Shown: positions 1 to 7,230 of the stretch, piece after piece
Layout: the number at the start of each line of letters is the position of its first letter
How positions within the stretch are numbered: position 1 is the stretch's first letter
Assembly: GCF_027922145.1 (NCBI RefSeq)
Contig: NZ_BSFC01000002.1
Span: forward strand, 175,496 to 239,495
Direction of reading: 5' to 3'
From: Novosphingobium resinovorum
Lineage (GTDB): Bacteria > Pseudomonadota > Alphaproteobacteria > Sphingomonadales > Sphingomonadaceae
DNA length: 64,000 nucleotides
Position numbers and translations under genes: made by a program
Notes under the pieces: model-generated
Database searches by the model: none
The model's input: only the letters and a program-made list of their open reading frames with translations
What the model was told of the DNA's origin: nothing

Positions 1-10
1 GCTTACTCGG

Positions 11-45
11 CCCTGGATTGCTTCGCTATGCTCGCAATGACGAGG
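11..45. repeat. Family A palindromic repeat, right half only
   Basis: CTGGATTGCTTCGCTATGCTCG followed by CAATGACGAGG is the right arm of the 76-bp family A element found at six other places in the window. The left arm lies outside the window or is missing. It sits just upstream of the TonB receptor and can be read in frame with it, but the receptor starts after it. Confidence 0.8.
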
Positions 46-89
46 TGGGGGTGCCAAACGGGGAGGGCGCCGCAAAGGCGCCACGAGGG

Positions 90-2342
90 ATGCGAAAGAC
101 AAGTCTTATCATCGCCGGGCTGATGGCCTCGGCCTCGCCGGTTCTGGCCGAGGAAGCGCCCATCGTCGTCACCGCGCCGGGCGGCGCCATCGACCTCGAC
201 GAAGCGCGCGAAATCGACCCGCAAGCGCTCGACATCGCGGGCAAGCGCGATCTCGGCCGCGCGCTGGAACGCACCGTGCCGGGCCTGACGCTGGCCGAAT
301 CGACCGGCAACCCGTGGCAGGCAGCGATCACCTGGCGCGGGTTTTCCGCCTCGGCGCTGCAGGGCGCGGAGCAGGGGATGGCGGTCTACCTCGACGGGGT
401 GCGCTTCAACCAGCCGTTCGGCGACGTGGTGCTGCTCGACGTGGTGCCCGAGATGGCGCTGGCGAACGCGCAGCTCAATGACGCCAACCCGGTGCTGGGC
501 CGCAATGCGCTGGCGGGCTCGCTGCTGCTGACCACGCATGACGGGTTAAGCCTCTCCGGCCTGCGCCTGCAGGCGGACGTGGATACGGTCGGCAGCGTCG
601 GCGGCAGCGCTTCGCTGGGGCTGGGGGACAAGGCCGACAACCTCCTGATCGTCGCCGAGGCGCGGCATGACGACGGCTGGCGCGTCGCCTCGCCCTCGAC
701 GCTCAGGCGCGTGTTTGCCAAGGGCGTCCACGATGCCGGGACATGGGGGATCGAGGTGCAGGGCCTCGCCGCCGACACCGACCTCACCGGCAACGGCGTC
801 GCGCCGGTCGAACTGCTCGATGCCAAGTGGAACGCGGTGTTCACCACGCCCGACGTCACCCACACCCGCTTCGCGCGGCTGGTCGCCGCACCGTGGATCG
901 CAGCGGGCGAGACCGGGCGCATCGAACTGCGCGCGCACTGGCAGACCCTCAACCGAAAGAGCGCCAACGGCGACCTCGCCGACTTCGGGCCTTGCGAGGA
1001 CGATGCGGGTTACCTCTGTCTAGGTGACGACGACGAGTTCGAGGAGCCCTTGCTGGCCAACGGCGCCCGCGTGGTGAACGACCCGGCGGTGGACGACTAC
1101 GCCGTGTTCAACCGCGGCCGCGAGCGCACCCGCAGCGGCGGCGCCATGCTGCAGTGGCTCGACGAGCGCGAGACCGGGAACGGCACTCGCCGCTTCGCCG
1201 TGGGCGCTTCGTGGGAACGCGCGCGCACCCGCTTCACCGCCACCACCGAACTGGGCGAACTGGAGGAGGACCGCTCGGTCGAGGGCCTCGGCCTGCTGCT
1301 GACCTCGGAAGAGGGCGGCATCACCCCGGTCGACGTCGTCACCCGCATGAGCGACCTGGCGCTTTTCGCCAGCGCCGAAGTTCCGCTGACCCCCGCGCTG
1401 ACGGTCGAGGCCGGGGCGCGCTGGTCGCGCAACACGGTTAGACTGGACGACCGGCTGGGCGACGCGCTCGACGGCAGCCACCGGTTCAGCCGCCTCAACC
1501 CCTCGATCGAGTTCGATTATGCGCTGGGGGCGGATGTGCATGCGACGGCGGGCTTCGCGCTAACCAGCCGCAATCCGACGCCGGCGGAACTGTCCTGCGC
1601 CGATCCGGAATCGCCCTGCACGCTGGCGAATTTCTTCATCGCCGATCCGCCGCTCAAGGCGATGACTGCGCGCAACTGGCATGCCGGGCTCTCTGGCGGG
1701 AGAGGCGCGCTGTCGTGGCGGGTGAACGGCTGGCGGTCGGACACGAAGAACGACATTCGCATGATCGCCTCGGAAGTGCGCGGACGGGCCTATTTCGCCA
1801 ACCTCGGCGAATCGCGGCGGCAGGGGATCGAGGCCTCGGCCGACTGGCGACAGGGCGGCTGGCGGCTGTCGGGAAGCTATGCCTTTACGGATGCGAAGTT
1901 CCGGCAGGATTTCGCGGCTTCGAGCCCCTCCAACCCCGAGGCGGACGAGGACGGTCTGGTCGAAGTCCAGCGCGGCGATCGCCTGCCGGGCGTGCCGCGC
2001 CATTTGGTGAACCTTTACGCAGGCCGGGCAGGCAGAGGCTGGGAACTGGGCTTGGCGATGCGCGCGCGCTCCGGGCAGGTGCTGGTCGGCGACGAAGGCA
2101 ACGACAATGCGAAGACCCCGGCCTACGCGGTGTTCGACATGATGGGCCGGGTGGAAGTCGCGCCGGGGATCGAGCTGGCGGCGGAACTGCGCAACATGTT
2201 CGACCGGCACTACGTCACGATGGGCACGTTCTCCGAGATCGACGAGATCGAACTGGCCGAGGCGCCCGGTGCGGACAATCCGCGCGCCTATGCTCCGGGT
2301 GCGCCGCGCAGGCTGACGGTGTCGGTTCGGGCGCGGTTCTGA
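90..2342 (+). CDS. TonB-dependent outer-membrane receptor
   Basis: The product is an energised outer-membrane importer of about 750 residues, the usual size for the family. I chose the ATG at 90 because it gives a clean signal peptide (MRKTSLIIAGLMASASPVLA) directly followed by a plug domain (VVTAPGG near residue 25, then RDLGRALERTVPGLTL and the YLDGVRFNQPFGD stretch). The reading frame is open back to base 18, but that part is only repeat sequence. The rest is a 22-strand-type barrel ending in the aromatic-terminated strand RLTVSVRARF that the BAM machinery recognises. The substrate cannot be read from sequence. The quinoprotein accessory genes that follow on the opposite strand suggest uptake of a cofactor, metal or alcohol-related compound, but this is only inference from context. 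Confidence 0.9.
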   Translation: MRKTSLIIAGLMASASPVLAEEAPIVVTAPGGAIDLDEAREIDPQALDIAGKRDLGRALERTVPGLTLAESTGNPWQAAITWRGFSASALQGAEQGMAVYLDGVRFNQPFGDVVLLDVVPEMALANAQLNDANPVLGRNALAGSLLLTTHDGLSLSGLRLQADVDTVGSVGGSASLGLGDKADNLLIVAEARHDDGWRVASPSTLRRVFAKGVHDAGTWGIEVQGLAADTDLTGNGVAPVELLDAKWNAVFTTPDVTHTRFARLVAAPWIAAGETGRIELRAHWQTLNRKSANGDLADFGPCEDDAGYLCLGDDDEFEEPLLANGARVVNDPAVDDYAVFNRGRERTRSGGAMLQWLDERETGNGTRRFAVGASWERARTRFTATTELGELEEDRSVEGLGLLLTSEEGGITPVDVVTRMSDLALFASAEVPLTPALTVEAGARWSRNTVRLDDRLGDALDGSHRFSRLNPSIEFDYALGADVHATAGFALTSRNPTPAELSCADPESPCTLANFFIADPPLKAMTARNWHAGLSGGRGALSWRVNGWRSDTKNDIRMIASEVRGRAYFANLGESRRQGIEASADWRQGGWRLSGSYAFTDAKFRQDFAASSPSNPEADEDGLVEVQRGDRLPGVPRHLVNLYAGRAGRGWELGLAMRARSGQVLVGDEGNDNAKTPAYAVFDMMGRVEVAPGIELAAELRNMFDRHYVTMGTFSEIDEIELAEAPGADNPRAYAPGAPRRLTVSVRARF

Positions 2343-2378
2343 ACTGCGCCTCGCCTACCTCGTCCTCACCCCCCACCT

Positions 2379-2454
2379 CGTCATTGCGAGCGTAGCGAAG
2401 CAATCCAGGGCGGTTTGCGCGACCCTGGGTTGCTTCGCTACGCTCGCAATGACG
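2379..2454. repeat. Family A 76-bp palindromic element
   Basis: A complete copy, with CGTCATTGCGAGCGTAGCG at one end and its inverted complement at the other around a variable centre. It lies between the convergent ends of the TonB receptor and the metallohydrolase, where it could fold as a strong hairpin in both transcripts. Confidence 0.9.
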
Positions 2455-2490
2455 AACGGCGGGAACCACCGGGGCGCCCTGCGTGCTACG

Positions 2491-3429
2491 CTACAACCTC
2501 GGCAGCAACCGCGCCTCAAGCCCCGGATAGAGATGCGAGACGCTGCGCTGCAATTCATAGCGCGCGGCCTTCAGTCCGGCGAACCGCGCGGGTATCGGCA
2601 GTTCTCCCGCCTCGGTCATGTCGAGCCCGTCCGACACCGCCTGCGTCAGCGCGGCCTCCAGCCAGTCCAGCCAGTCACGCGTCTGCGCGATGGCGCCGCC
2701 GTCCCGGTCCAGCGGCCCGTGCCCCGGCAGCAGCAGCCTATGCTGCACCGCCGTCAGCCGATCGAGCGCCGCCCGCCACTTCACCAGATCCGCATGCGGG
2801 GTCGAGGGCGCGCGGTCGTGGAACACGAGGTCGCCCGCCAGCAGCGTCCCCGTCGCCTCGTCGAGCAGCGCGAGATCACCCGCCGAATGCCCCTGCATCG
2901 CGAAGAGCCGGAACCTGCGCCCGCCGAACAGGGCCTCCCCCTCCGCCACGTCGCCGAGCGGCAGGACGACATGGGTGCCCTTCATCCAGTCCGACAGCAG
3001 CCGGTACATGGCATCGGAGAATCCCTCGCCGTCGCGCTCCAGATCGGCGCGGGTGGCGGGCAGGGCGTGGACGATGGCGGGGTCGAAGGCCGCCGCCCCC
3101 AGCGCATGATCGGGATGCAGGTGGCTGACGTAGACCCGCCCCACCGCCTTGCCCGTCACCGCCTGCGCCAGCGCGCCGAGCGCCTTGCCATGCTCCAGCG
3201 AGACGCCCGGATCGAACAGCACCGCGCCCGCGTCGGTGGCGATGATGGCGCTGTTGGCGATCATGCCGCCGTTGTCGAACAGGATCGGCGCATCGGCGCC
3301 GCGCACCATCCACACGCCCTCGGCGACGGGCTCGGCCTTGGGGGCATAGGCTCCGGCGAAGGTCTCGGCGCGGGCGGCGACGGGCAGCGCCAGCGCGGCG
3401 CCGATCAGGCTGCGGCGGGTGAGGTTCAC
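2491..3429 (-). CDS. Quinoprotein relay system zinc metallohydrolase (MBL fold)
   Basis: This is a secreted metallo-beta-lactamase-fold hydrolase of about 312 residues. It has an N-terminal Tat-like/Sec signal (LTRRSLIGAALALPVAARA). The metal ligands are visible in HLHPDHALG (HxHxDH), the MQGHSAGD histidine, GDLVFHD and LPGHGPLD. The gene starts at a GTG at 3429 that overlaps the stop of the SoxYZ-like gene as GTGA, so the two are translationally coupled. Proteins of this type accompany PQQ-dependent dehydrogenases together with a SoxYZ-like carrier, and are proposed to act in electron or sulfur relay or in repair of the quinoprotein. The frame stays open upstream to 4116, but that part is antisense-like noise over the neighbour. 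Confidence 0.85.
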   Translation of the reverse strand: MNLTRRSLIGAALALPVAARAETFAGAYAPKAEPVAEGVWMVRGADAPILFDNGGMIANSAIIATDAGAVLFDPGVSLEHGKALGALAQAVTGKAVGRVYVSHLHPDHALGAAAFDPAIVHALPATRADLERDGEGFSDAMYRLLSDWMKGTHVVLPLGDVAEGEALFGGRRFRLFAMQGHSAGDLALLDEATGTLLAGDLVFHDRAPSTPHADLVKWRAALDRLTAVQHRLLLPGHGPLDRDGGAIAQTRDWLDWLEAALTQAVSDGLDMTEAGELPIPARFAGLKAARYELQRSVSHLYPGLEARLLPRL

Positions 3430-4214
3430 CTGGCTGCCAGCGTCGCGCTGCGCGGGGTGACCACGCCGTCGAACTCCAGCCCCGAACTGTCGCGCGCGGC
3501 GACCGTGAGCGGCCCCTTCGCATCGTCGACGATGAAGGTGAAGGCGGGGTCTTCGGCCACCGCTCCGAAGACCTGGAGGTCGGCGAGCGGGGTTCCGGCC
3601 GAGGAGGTCACGGTCACCCGCTCGATGTTGTAGGCGGCGATGTTCTCGACGAGGCCGGTGTCCATCGGGTGCCGTAACGTCACCCTGAGGCGCGTTTGAG
3701 TGCCGCCCAGTGCCCATGCCGCACCGTGCATTTCGCCGAGGTGGTCGGCCCAGTCGCCCTTCACCCGGCTGACCGGCGGGGCCGAGCAGCCGCCGCCCGC
3801 CGCATCGATCCAGTTCCCCGAGACGTGCCACACCCCGTCCGCCGTCAGCACCGCCGCGCGCACCGGGGTGCGCTGATCGAGCTTGATCCGCGTCGCCAGA
3901 AACGGCGCGGCGGCGCGGGGGGCATAGTCCACCGCGACGGGAATCGGGTTGAGGTCGGCGAAGATCAGGATGCGCTTCACCTGTGGCAAGGCGCGCGCAT
4001 CGACGGTGACGGGAAAGACGCGCTGGTTCTCTGCGATCTCGGGGATTTCGACCTTCACGGCAGGGTCGAAGCGTACCGTGGCGCCGCCGAACAGACGCTC
4101 GGCGTGATACTCCCACATCGGCGATTTCAACGGGTCTGCGGGCAGCGCGAAGGCGGCCGGGACCGGCGCGGCGAGGGTGGCGATGAGGGCCAGCAGGATC
4201 TTCTTGCGGATCAT
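3426..4214 (-). CDS. Quinoprotein dehydrogenase-associated SoxYZ-like carrier
   Basis: The product is a periplasmic protein of 262 residues with a signal peptide (KKILLALIATLAAPVPAAFA). A SoxY-like half follows (DPLKSPMWEYHAERLFGG, then VEIPEIAENQRVFPVTVDA). The central GGGCSAPP carries the single cysteine expected to hold the carried group, and a SoxZ-like Ig half contains LRHPMDTG. SoxYZ-like fusions of this type occur beside PQQ-dependent dehydrogenases in proteobacteria. The ATG at 4214 is chosen because it begins the signal peptide; an upstream in-frame ATG at 4283 would run into the divergent gene. The gene is first in a two-gene operon with the metallohydrolase. Confidence 0.85.
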   Translation of the reverse strand: MIRKKILLALIATLAAPVPAAFALPADPLKSPMWEYHAERLFGGATVRFDPAVKVEIPEIAENQRVFPVTVDARALPQVKRILIFADLNPIPVAVDYAPRAAAPFLATRIKLDQRTPVRAAVLTADGVWHVSGNWIDAAGGGCSAPPVSRVKGDWADHLGEMHGAAWALGGTQTRLRVTLRHPMDTGLVENIAAYNIERVTVTSSAGTPLADLQVFGAVAEDPAFTFIVDDAKGPLTVAARDSSGLEFDGVVTPRSATLAAR

Positions 4215-4215
4215 A

Positions 4216-4264
4216 CCAAGGGCCAATGTAGGCCGGGCCTCGCCCGCGTCATATTGGACCTTGG
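4216..4264. promoter_or_regulatory. Candidate operator: inverted CCAAGG pair in divergent promoter
   Basis: CCAAGGGCCAAT at 4216-4227 and ATTGGACCTTGG at 4253-4264 are inverted copies with one mismatch, centres 37 bp apart. They fill the short gap between the divergent SoxYZ-like and CXXCW genes. Similar half-sites recur at 5466-5534 upstream of the cytochrome c gene. A regulator of the quinoprotein genes is the simplest reading; no known consensus was matched. Confidence 0.45.
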
Positions 4265-4272
4265 GAGGAGCC

Positions 4273-4827
4273 ATGGAACGCATCGGACGAAGGCTGGCGA
4301 TAGGGCTGATTCTGGCCGGAATCTGCGCTCCGGCAGCGCGGGCCGCCGGCGATTTCGACGCAGATGGTTACCGCATTACTCGTTACCGCGCGCCGGTGGA
4401 CCGGCTGCCCGCGCCCGCCCGCCGGATCGCGTTGGAGGACGCGCTCGGGCTGGACGAAGCGCTGTTCATCGACGTGCTTCCGGTCGAGTCCGGCCACCGT
4501 GACCCCGCGACCGGCCAGTGGCGCCTCAGCCAGCCGCACGAGACGGTGCCCGGCGCACTCTGGCACCCGGAAACGGGGCGCAGTCCGGTCGATCCGGTGC
4601 TCTGGCGCGGGCTGGAGCAGGCGGTCGCCGAGGCGCGTCGGCGGAGGCCGCGCCTGCCGGTGGTGCTGTTCTGCCGCACCGATTGCTGGATGGGCTGGAA
4701 CGCCGTACGGCGTCTGGCGAAAGGCGGTGCGCGCCACGTCTACTGGCTCGCCGAGGGGATCGAGGGCTGGCATGCCGCAGGCCGCGCGCTGGTGCGGGCG
4801 GAGCCGGTGGTGGTGGCGCCGAGCTGA
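4273..4827 (+). CDS. PQQ-dependent catabolism-associated CXXCW motif protein (rhodanese-like)
   Basis: The product is a 184-residue secreted protein. Its ATG at 4273 is preceded by GGGAGGAG, and the signal peptide is RLAIGLILAGICAPAARA. The GYRITRYRAPV and EALFIDVLP stretches and the signature VVLFCRTDCWMGWNAVRRL match the rhodanese-like family found only with PQQ-dependent alcohol or methanol oxidation systems. The cysteine pair could relay sulfur or electrons in the periplasm. It is divergent from the SoxYZ-like carrier and probably shares a regulator with it. No PQQ dehydrogenase gene is inside the window; one would be expected nearby, beyond the left edge or elsewhere. Confidence 0.85.
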   Translation: MERIGRRLAIGLILAGICAPAARAAGDFDADGYRITRYRAPVDRLPAPARRIALEDALGLDEALFIDVLPVESGHRDPATGQWRLSQPHETVPGALWHPETGRSPVDPVLWRGLEQAVAEARRRRPRLPVVLFCRTDCWMGWNAVRRLAKGGARHVYWLAEGIEGWHAAGRALVRAEPVVVAPS

Positions 4828-4841
4828 CCGTCACCCACCAT

Positions 4842-4917
4842 CGTCATTACGAGCGCAGCGAAGCAATCCACGGCGGTTTATGCGGCTCTGGATTGCTTCG
4901 CTGCGCTCGCAACGACG
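4842..4917. repeat. Family A 76-bp palindromic element
   Basis: A full copy with slightly decayed ends (CGTCATTACGAGCGCAGCG and, inverted, CGTCGTTGCGAGCG). It lies between the convergent CXXCW and cytochrome c genes. Confidence 0.9.
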
Positions 4918-4990
4918 AACGGGGGGTAAGAAAAACCCGCCCGCCGCTGGGTCGCGGCGGACGGGCCTCCTTGAGAGTCGGTCGTGAAAC

Positions 4991-5401
4991 TCAGCGCTGC
5001 TTCTTGAGGTAGTCGATGATTTCCTTGCGCTTCGCCGCGTCCTTGAGGCCGGGGAAGCTCATGCGGTTGCCCGGCACCAGCGCGCGCGGATTCTCCAGCC
5101 ACTTGTCGAGCGTGGCGTCGTCGAGCGTCAGGCCCGACTTCTTCACCGCGTCCGAGAAGGCGAACTTGCCTTGGCCCATCTTGTGGCCATAAGTGCCGAA
5201 CAGGTTCGGGCCGAGCTTGTCGGGCGCGCCCTTGGCGGCGTTGTGGCATACCGCGCAGCGTGCGAACGAGACCGGCGGCGCGGCCGGAGCGGCGGGGGCG
5301 GCCTCTGCGGTCGAGGTCAGCGCGGCCTGCCCGCCCAGGCAGGCCACCAGCGCCAGCACTCCCGCAACGGCGAGGCCCATGCGCTTCTGCCTGATGTTCA
5401 T
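4991..5401 (-). CDS. Small class I c-type cytochrome, secreted
   Basis: The product has 136 residues. A signal peptide (MGLAVAGVLALVACLGGQAA) and an Ala/Pro linker are followed by one class I cytochrome c domain. The haem site is CAVCH, LGPNLFGTYGHK follows, and the distal methionine is in GNRMSFPGL. The ATG at 5401 is chosen because it begins the signal peptide; the frame continues open upstream to 6028 only as an antisense shadow of the DUF3422 gene. The protein is probably the soluble periplasmic electron acceptor for an alcohol-type quinoprotein dehydrogenase, given the neighbouring quinoprotein accessory genes. A general c550 role is also possible. Confidence 0.9.
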   Translation of the reverse strand: MNIRQKRMGLAVAGVLALVACLGGQAALTSTAEAAPAAPAAPPVSFARCAVCHNAAKGAPDKLGPNLFGTYGHKMGQGKFAFSDAVKKSGLTLDDATLDKWLENPRALVPGNRMSFPGLKDAAKRKEIIDYLKKQR

Positions 5402-5465
5402 GTCGTGTCTCCCGTTATGCCTGTCCTGTGGCCTGTCGCTTTCGCACGGGGCATGGCGGGTCGAT

Positions 5466-5534
5466 ATTGGACTTTGGACCGGGCCGGTATTCGACCAAGG
5501 GGCATCGTACGAAGCGGCATCGTACCAAGGGTCA
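5466..5534. promoter_or_regulatory. Candidate operator: repeated CCAAGG half-sites upstream of cytochrome c
   Basis: ATTGGACTTTGG at 5466-5477 is followed by direct CCAAGG half-sites at 5495 and 5525 (TACCAAGGGTCA). The first shares 14 positions with one mismatch with the 4251-4264 site (ATATTGGACYTTGG). The sites lie in the gap between the divergent cytochrome c and DUF3422 genes. Confidence 0.4.
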
Positions 5535-5591
5535 CTTGTCCGCCTCCGCCCCGCAGGCGCAGTCTGGCGCCGGGCAAAAGGGGGAGCGGAC

Positions 5592-6881
5592 TTGCTGAAC
5601 GAGCACGAACTGCGCCGCATGGTAGTGAGCGAGATGCACTTGCGACGCTGGCCTCTGGTCCGCGCGCCGGCGTCGATCGTGCAGTTCGTGCGGCTGCTCG
5701 ATCCGGCCGATCGCGAGGAGGAACTGGCGGCGATGCGCGCGCTGCCCTCGGCCGGGCCGATAGAGCCGTGCAGTCGGCCTCGCCATCTTTCCGGGACCCT
5801 CGCGCCGGGGCTCGCCTTCACATGGGAGCGGCACAGCGAGGCGAGTACGACGACGCTGTTCGTGACCGGCGGCGCGGCGATCCGGCCTGCTCTCACCGAT
5901 GCGCTGGCATGGGCGGGGAGCCTGCCGGGCAAGGTCATCCGCGCCTCGCGCGTGCAGCTGGTCGAGGATGAGGCGGCGGCGCTGGCGCTGCTGCCCGAAC
6001 TGGGCTTCGCGGCGGACGACCTCGTCACCTGCTACATCGGCGATGCGCCCGGAGAACGGCAGGCGCGGATCTGGTCGGACTTCCGGCTGCGCGAGGACGG
6101 CTTCGGGGTGATTCTCGCGGCGGCGTGCGGGATGGCGCCCATTGGCGGGGGCGGTGCGCTCTCGCGCACGGTGCAGCGGCTGCAGGAGTTGGGCAACTAC
6201 CGCAACCTCGCGCTGCTCGGCCTGCCTGTTGCGCGTGAGGGCTGGCGCGCGCTCGACCGGATCGAGGCAATGCTGGGCGAAACCAACCGCGCCGTCGCTC
6301 GCCCCGAAGTCACCGACGACGATCTGCTGGAGGACGTGACCCGCCTCTCGATGGAACTGGTGGCGCAGGCCAGCGCCTCCGACTTCCGCATGAGCGCCAC
6401 CGCCGCCTACGCCACCATCGTCGAGGAGCGGCTGGCCGAACTCAATATCGCCGCGATCCCGGGGCAGGTCTCGCTGGCGGACTTCACCCAGCGCCGCTTC
6501 CTGCCCGCCGTGCGGACCTGCGCCGCGCACCGCCGCCGGGCCGAGCAGCTGTCGCAGCGCACGTCGCAGGCACTGGCGCTGCTGAGGGTGCGAATCGAGA
6601 CGCGAATCGAGAACCAGAACGGCCTGCTGCTCGCCTCGATGGAGCGCAGCGCTTCGCGCCAGTTGCGCCTGCAACAGCTGGTTGAAGGGCTCTCGGTCGT
6701 CGCGGTGAGCTACTACGCGCTCGGCCTGATCGCCAAGATGCTGGAAGGGCTGGAGGAACTGGCACCGCGGATTCATGCGCATGTGGCGACCGCGCTGCTG
6801 GCTCCGCTGGTGCTTGCAGGGGTGTGGCTGGCCATCCACCGGATGAAGCGGCGGATACTCGGCCCGGATACTGGGGGCTGA
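5592..6881 (+). CDS. DUF3422 family membrane-anchored protein
   Basis: The product has 429 residues and unknown biochemical function; DUF3422 proteins are widespread in proteobacteria. The TTG at 5592 is proposed as start because a GGGGAG ribosome site lies just upstream. It also gives the family-type beginning (LLNEHELRRMVVSEMHLRRWP, then APASIVQFVRLL), with length matching the family. An ATG at 5619 is the alternative. The C-terminal third is predicted helical (RTSQALALLRVRIETRIENQ). It ends with two hydrophobic segments (VVAVSYYALGLIAKML and VATALLAPLVLAGVWLAI) separated by a short acidic loop, so the protein is probably anchored in the inner membrane with a large cytoplasmic part. Confidence 0.85.
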   Translation: MLNEHELRRMVVSEMHLRRWPLVRAPASIVQFVRLLDPADREEELAAMRALPSAGPIEPCSRPRHLSGTLAPGLAFTWERHSEASTTTLFVTGGAAIRPALTDALAWAGSLPGKVIRASRVQLVEDEAAALALLPELGFAADDLVTCYIGDAPGERQARIWSDFRLREDGFGVILAAACGMAPIGGGGALSRTVQRLQELGNYRNLALLGLPVAREGWRALDRIEAMLGETNRAVARPEVTDDDLLEDVTRLSMELVAQASASDFRMSATAAYATIVEERLAELNIAAIPGQVSLADFTQRRFLPAVRTCAAHRRRAEQLSQRTSQALALLRVRIETRIENQNGLLLASMERSASRQLRLQQLVEGLSVVAVSYYALGLIAKMLEGLEELAPRIHAHVATALLAPLVLAGVWLAIHRMKRRILGPDTGG

Positions 6882-6998
6882 GGAAGGAAAATGACGCTGG
6901 ATGAAAATAATCTGCAAGACTCACTTGCCGGGTCCGGATTCGTGCGCTAGTGGCGCGCTCCTGCCCCGGAGCGGATGCAAATCCAGCTCCAAGATTTA

Positions 6999-7085
6999 GC
7001 GGTCGTGGCGGAATTGGTAGACGCGCAACGTTGAGGTCGTTGTGGGCGAAAGCCCGTGGAAGTTCGAGTCTTCTCGACCGCACCA
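6999..7085 (+). tRNA. tRNA-Leu (anticodon GAG)
   Basis: The acceptor stem GCGGTCG (6999-7005) pairs with CGACCGC (7075-7081), and CCA is encoded at 7083-7085. The D arm is GGCGGAATTGGTAGACGC. The anticodon stem CAACG/CGTTG holds the loop TTGAGGT with GAG at 7033-7035. A long variable arm (GGGCGAAAGCCC) marks it as a class II tRNA, consistent with leucine. The T arm contains GTTCGAGTC. It reads CUC and CUU codons. Confidence 0.95.
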
Positions 7086-7094
7086 GGCAGTATT

Positions 7095-7152
7095 CGAACA
7101 GCACTGATCATAGCCTTCGGGCTCCCCTCGCAAGAGGGGGATCAGCTGTTCG
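7095..7152 (+). ncRNA. Three-way-junction RNA element downstream of tRNA-Leu (candidate)
   Basis: The 58-nt stretch folds without strain. CGAACAG (7095-7101) pairs with CTGTTCG (7146-7152), and CTGATC (7104-7109) pairs with GATCAG (7140-7145), leaving a two-base bulge. The enclosed region forms two hairpins: AGCC-TTCG-GGCT (7112-7123, UUCG tetraloop) and CCCCTC-GCAA-GAGGGG (7124-7139, GNRA tetraloop). No T-run follows, so it is not a classic terminator. It may be a processing or termination structure of the tRNA transcript, a small RNA domain or a fixed mobile palindrome. Confidence 0.5.
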
Positions 7153-7171
7153 TGTGCCTCCTCTCTCTACT

Positions 7172-7201
7172 CGTCATTGCTTCGCTGCGCTCGCAATGAC
7201 G
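7172..7201. repeat. Family A element, collapsed remnant
   Basis: CGTCATTGC joins directly to TTCGCTGCGCTCGCAATGACG. Both termini of the family A element are present but about 46 bp of the middle is deleted, leaving a 30-bp remnant. Confidence 0.7.
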
Positions 7202-7230
7202 AACGTGGGGGACTGAGCTGGGCACGGGCA

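Noticed and set aside
2491..4116. A single 541-codon gene covering both metallohydrolase and region upstream
   Set aside because: The upstream half has no family sequence and is in another phase of the SoxYZ-like gene; the GTG at 3429 begins a clear signal peptide.
5402..6028. N-terminal extension of the cytochrome c gene
   Set aside because: The long frame is antisense to the DUF3422 gene, and the ATG at 5401 begins a normal signal peptide.
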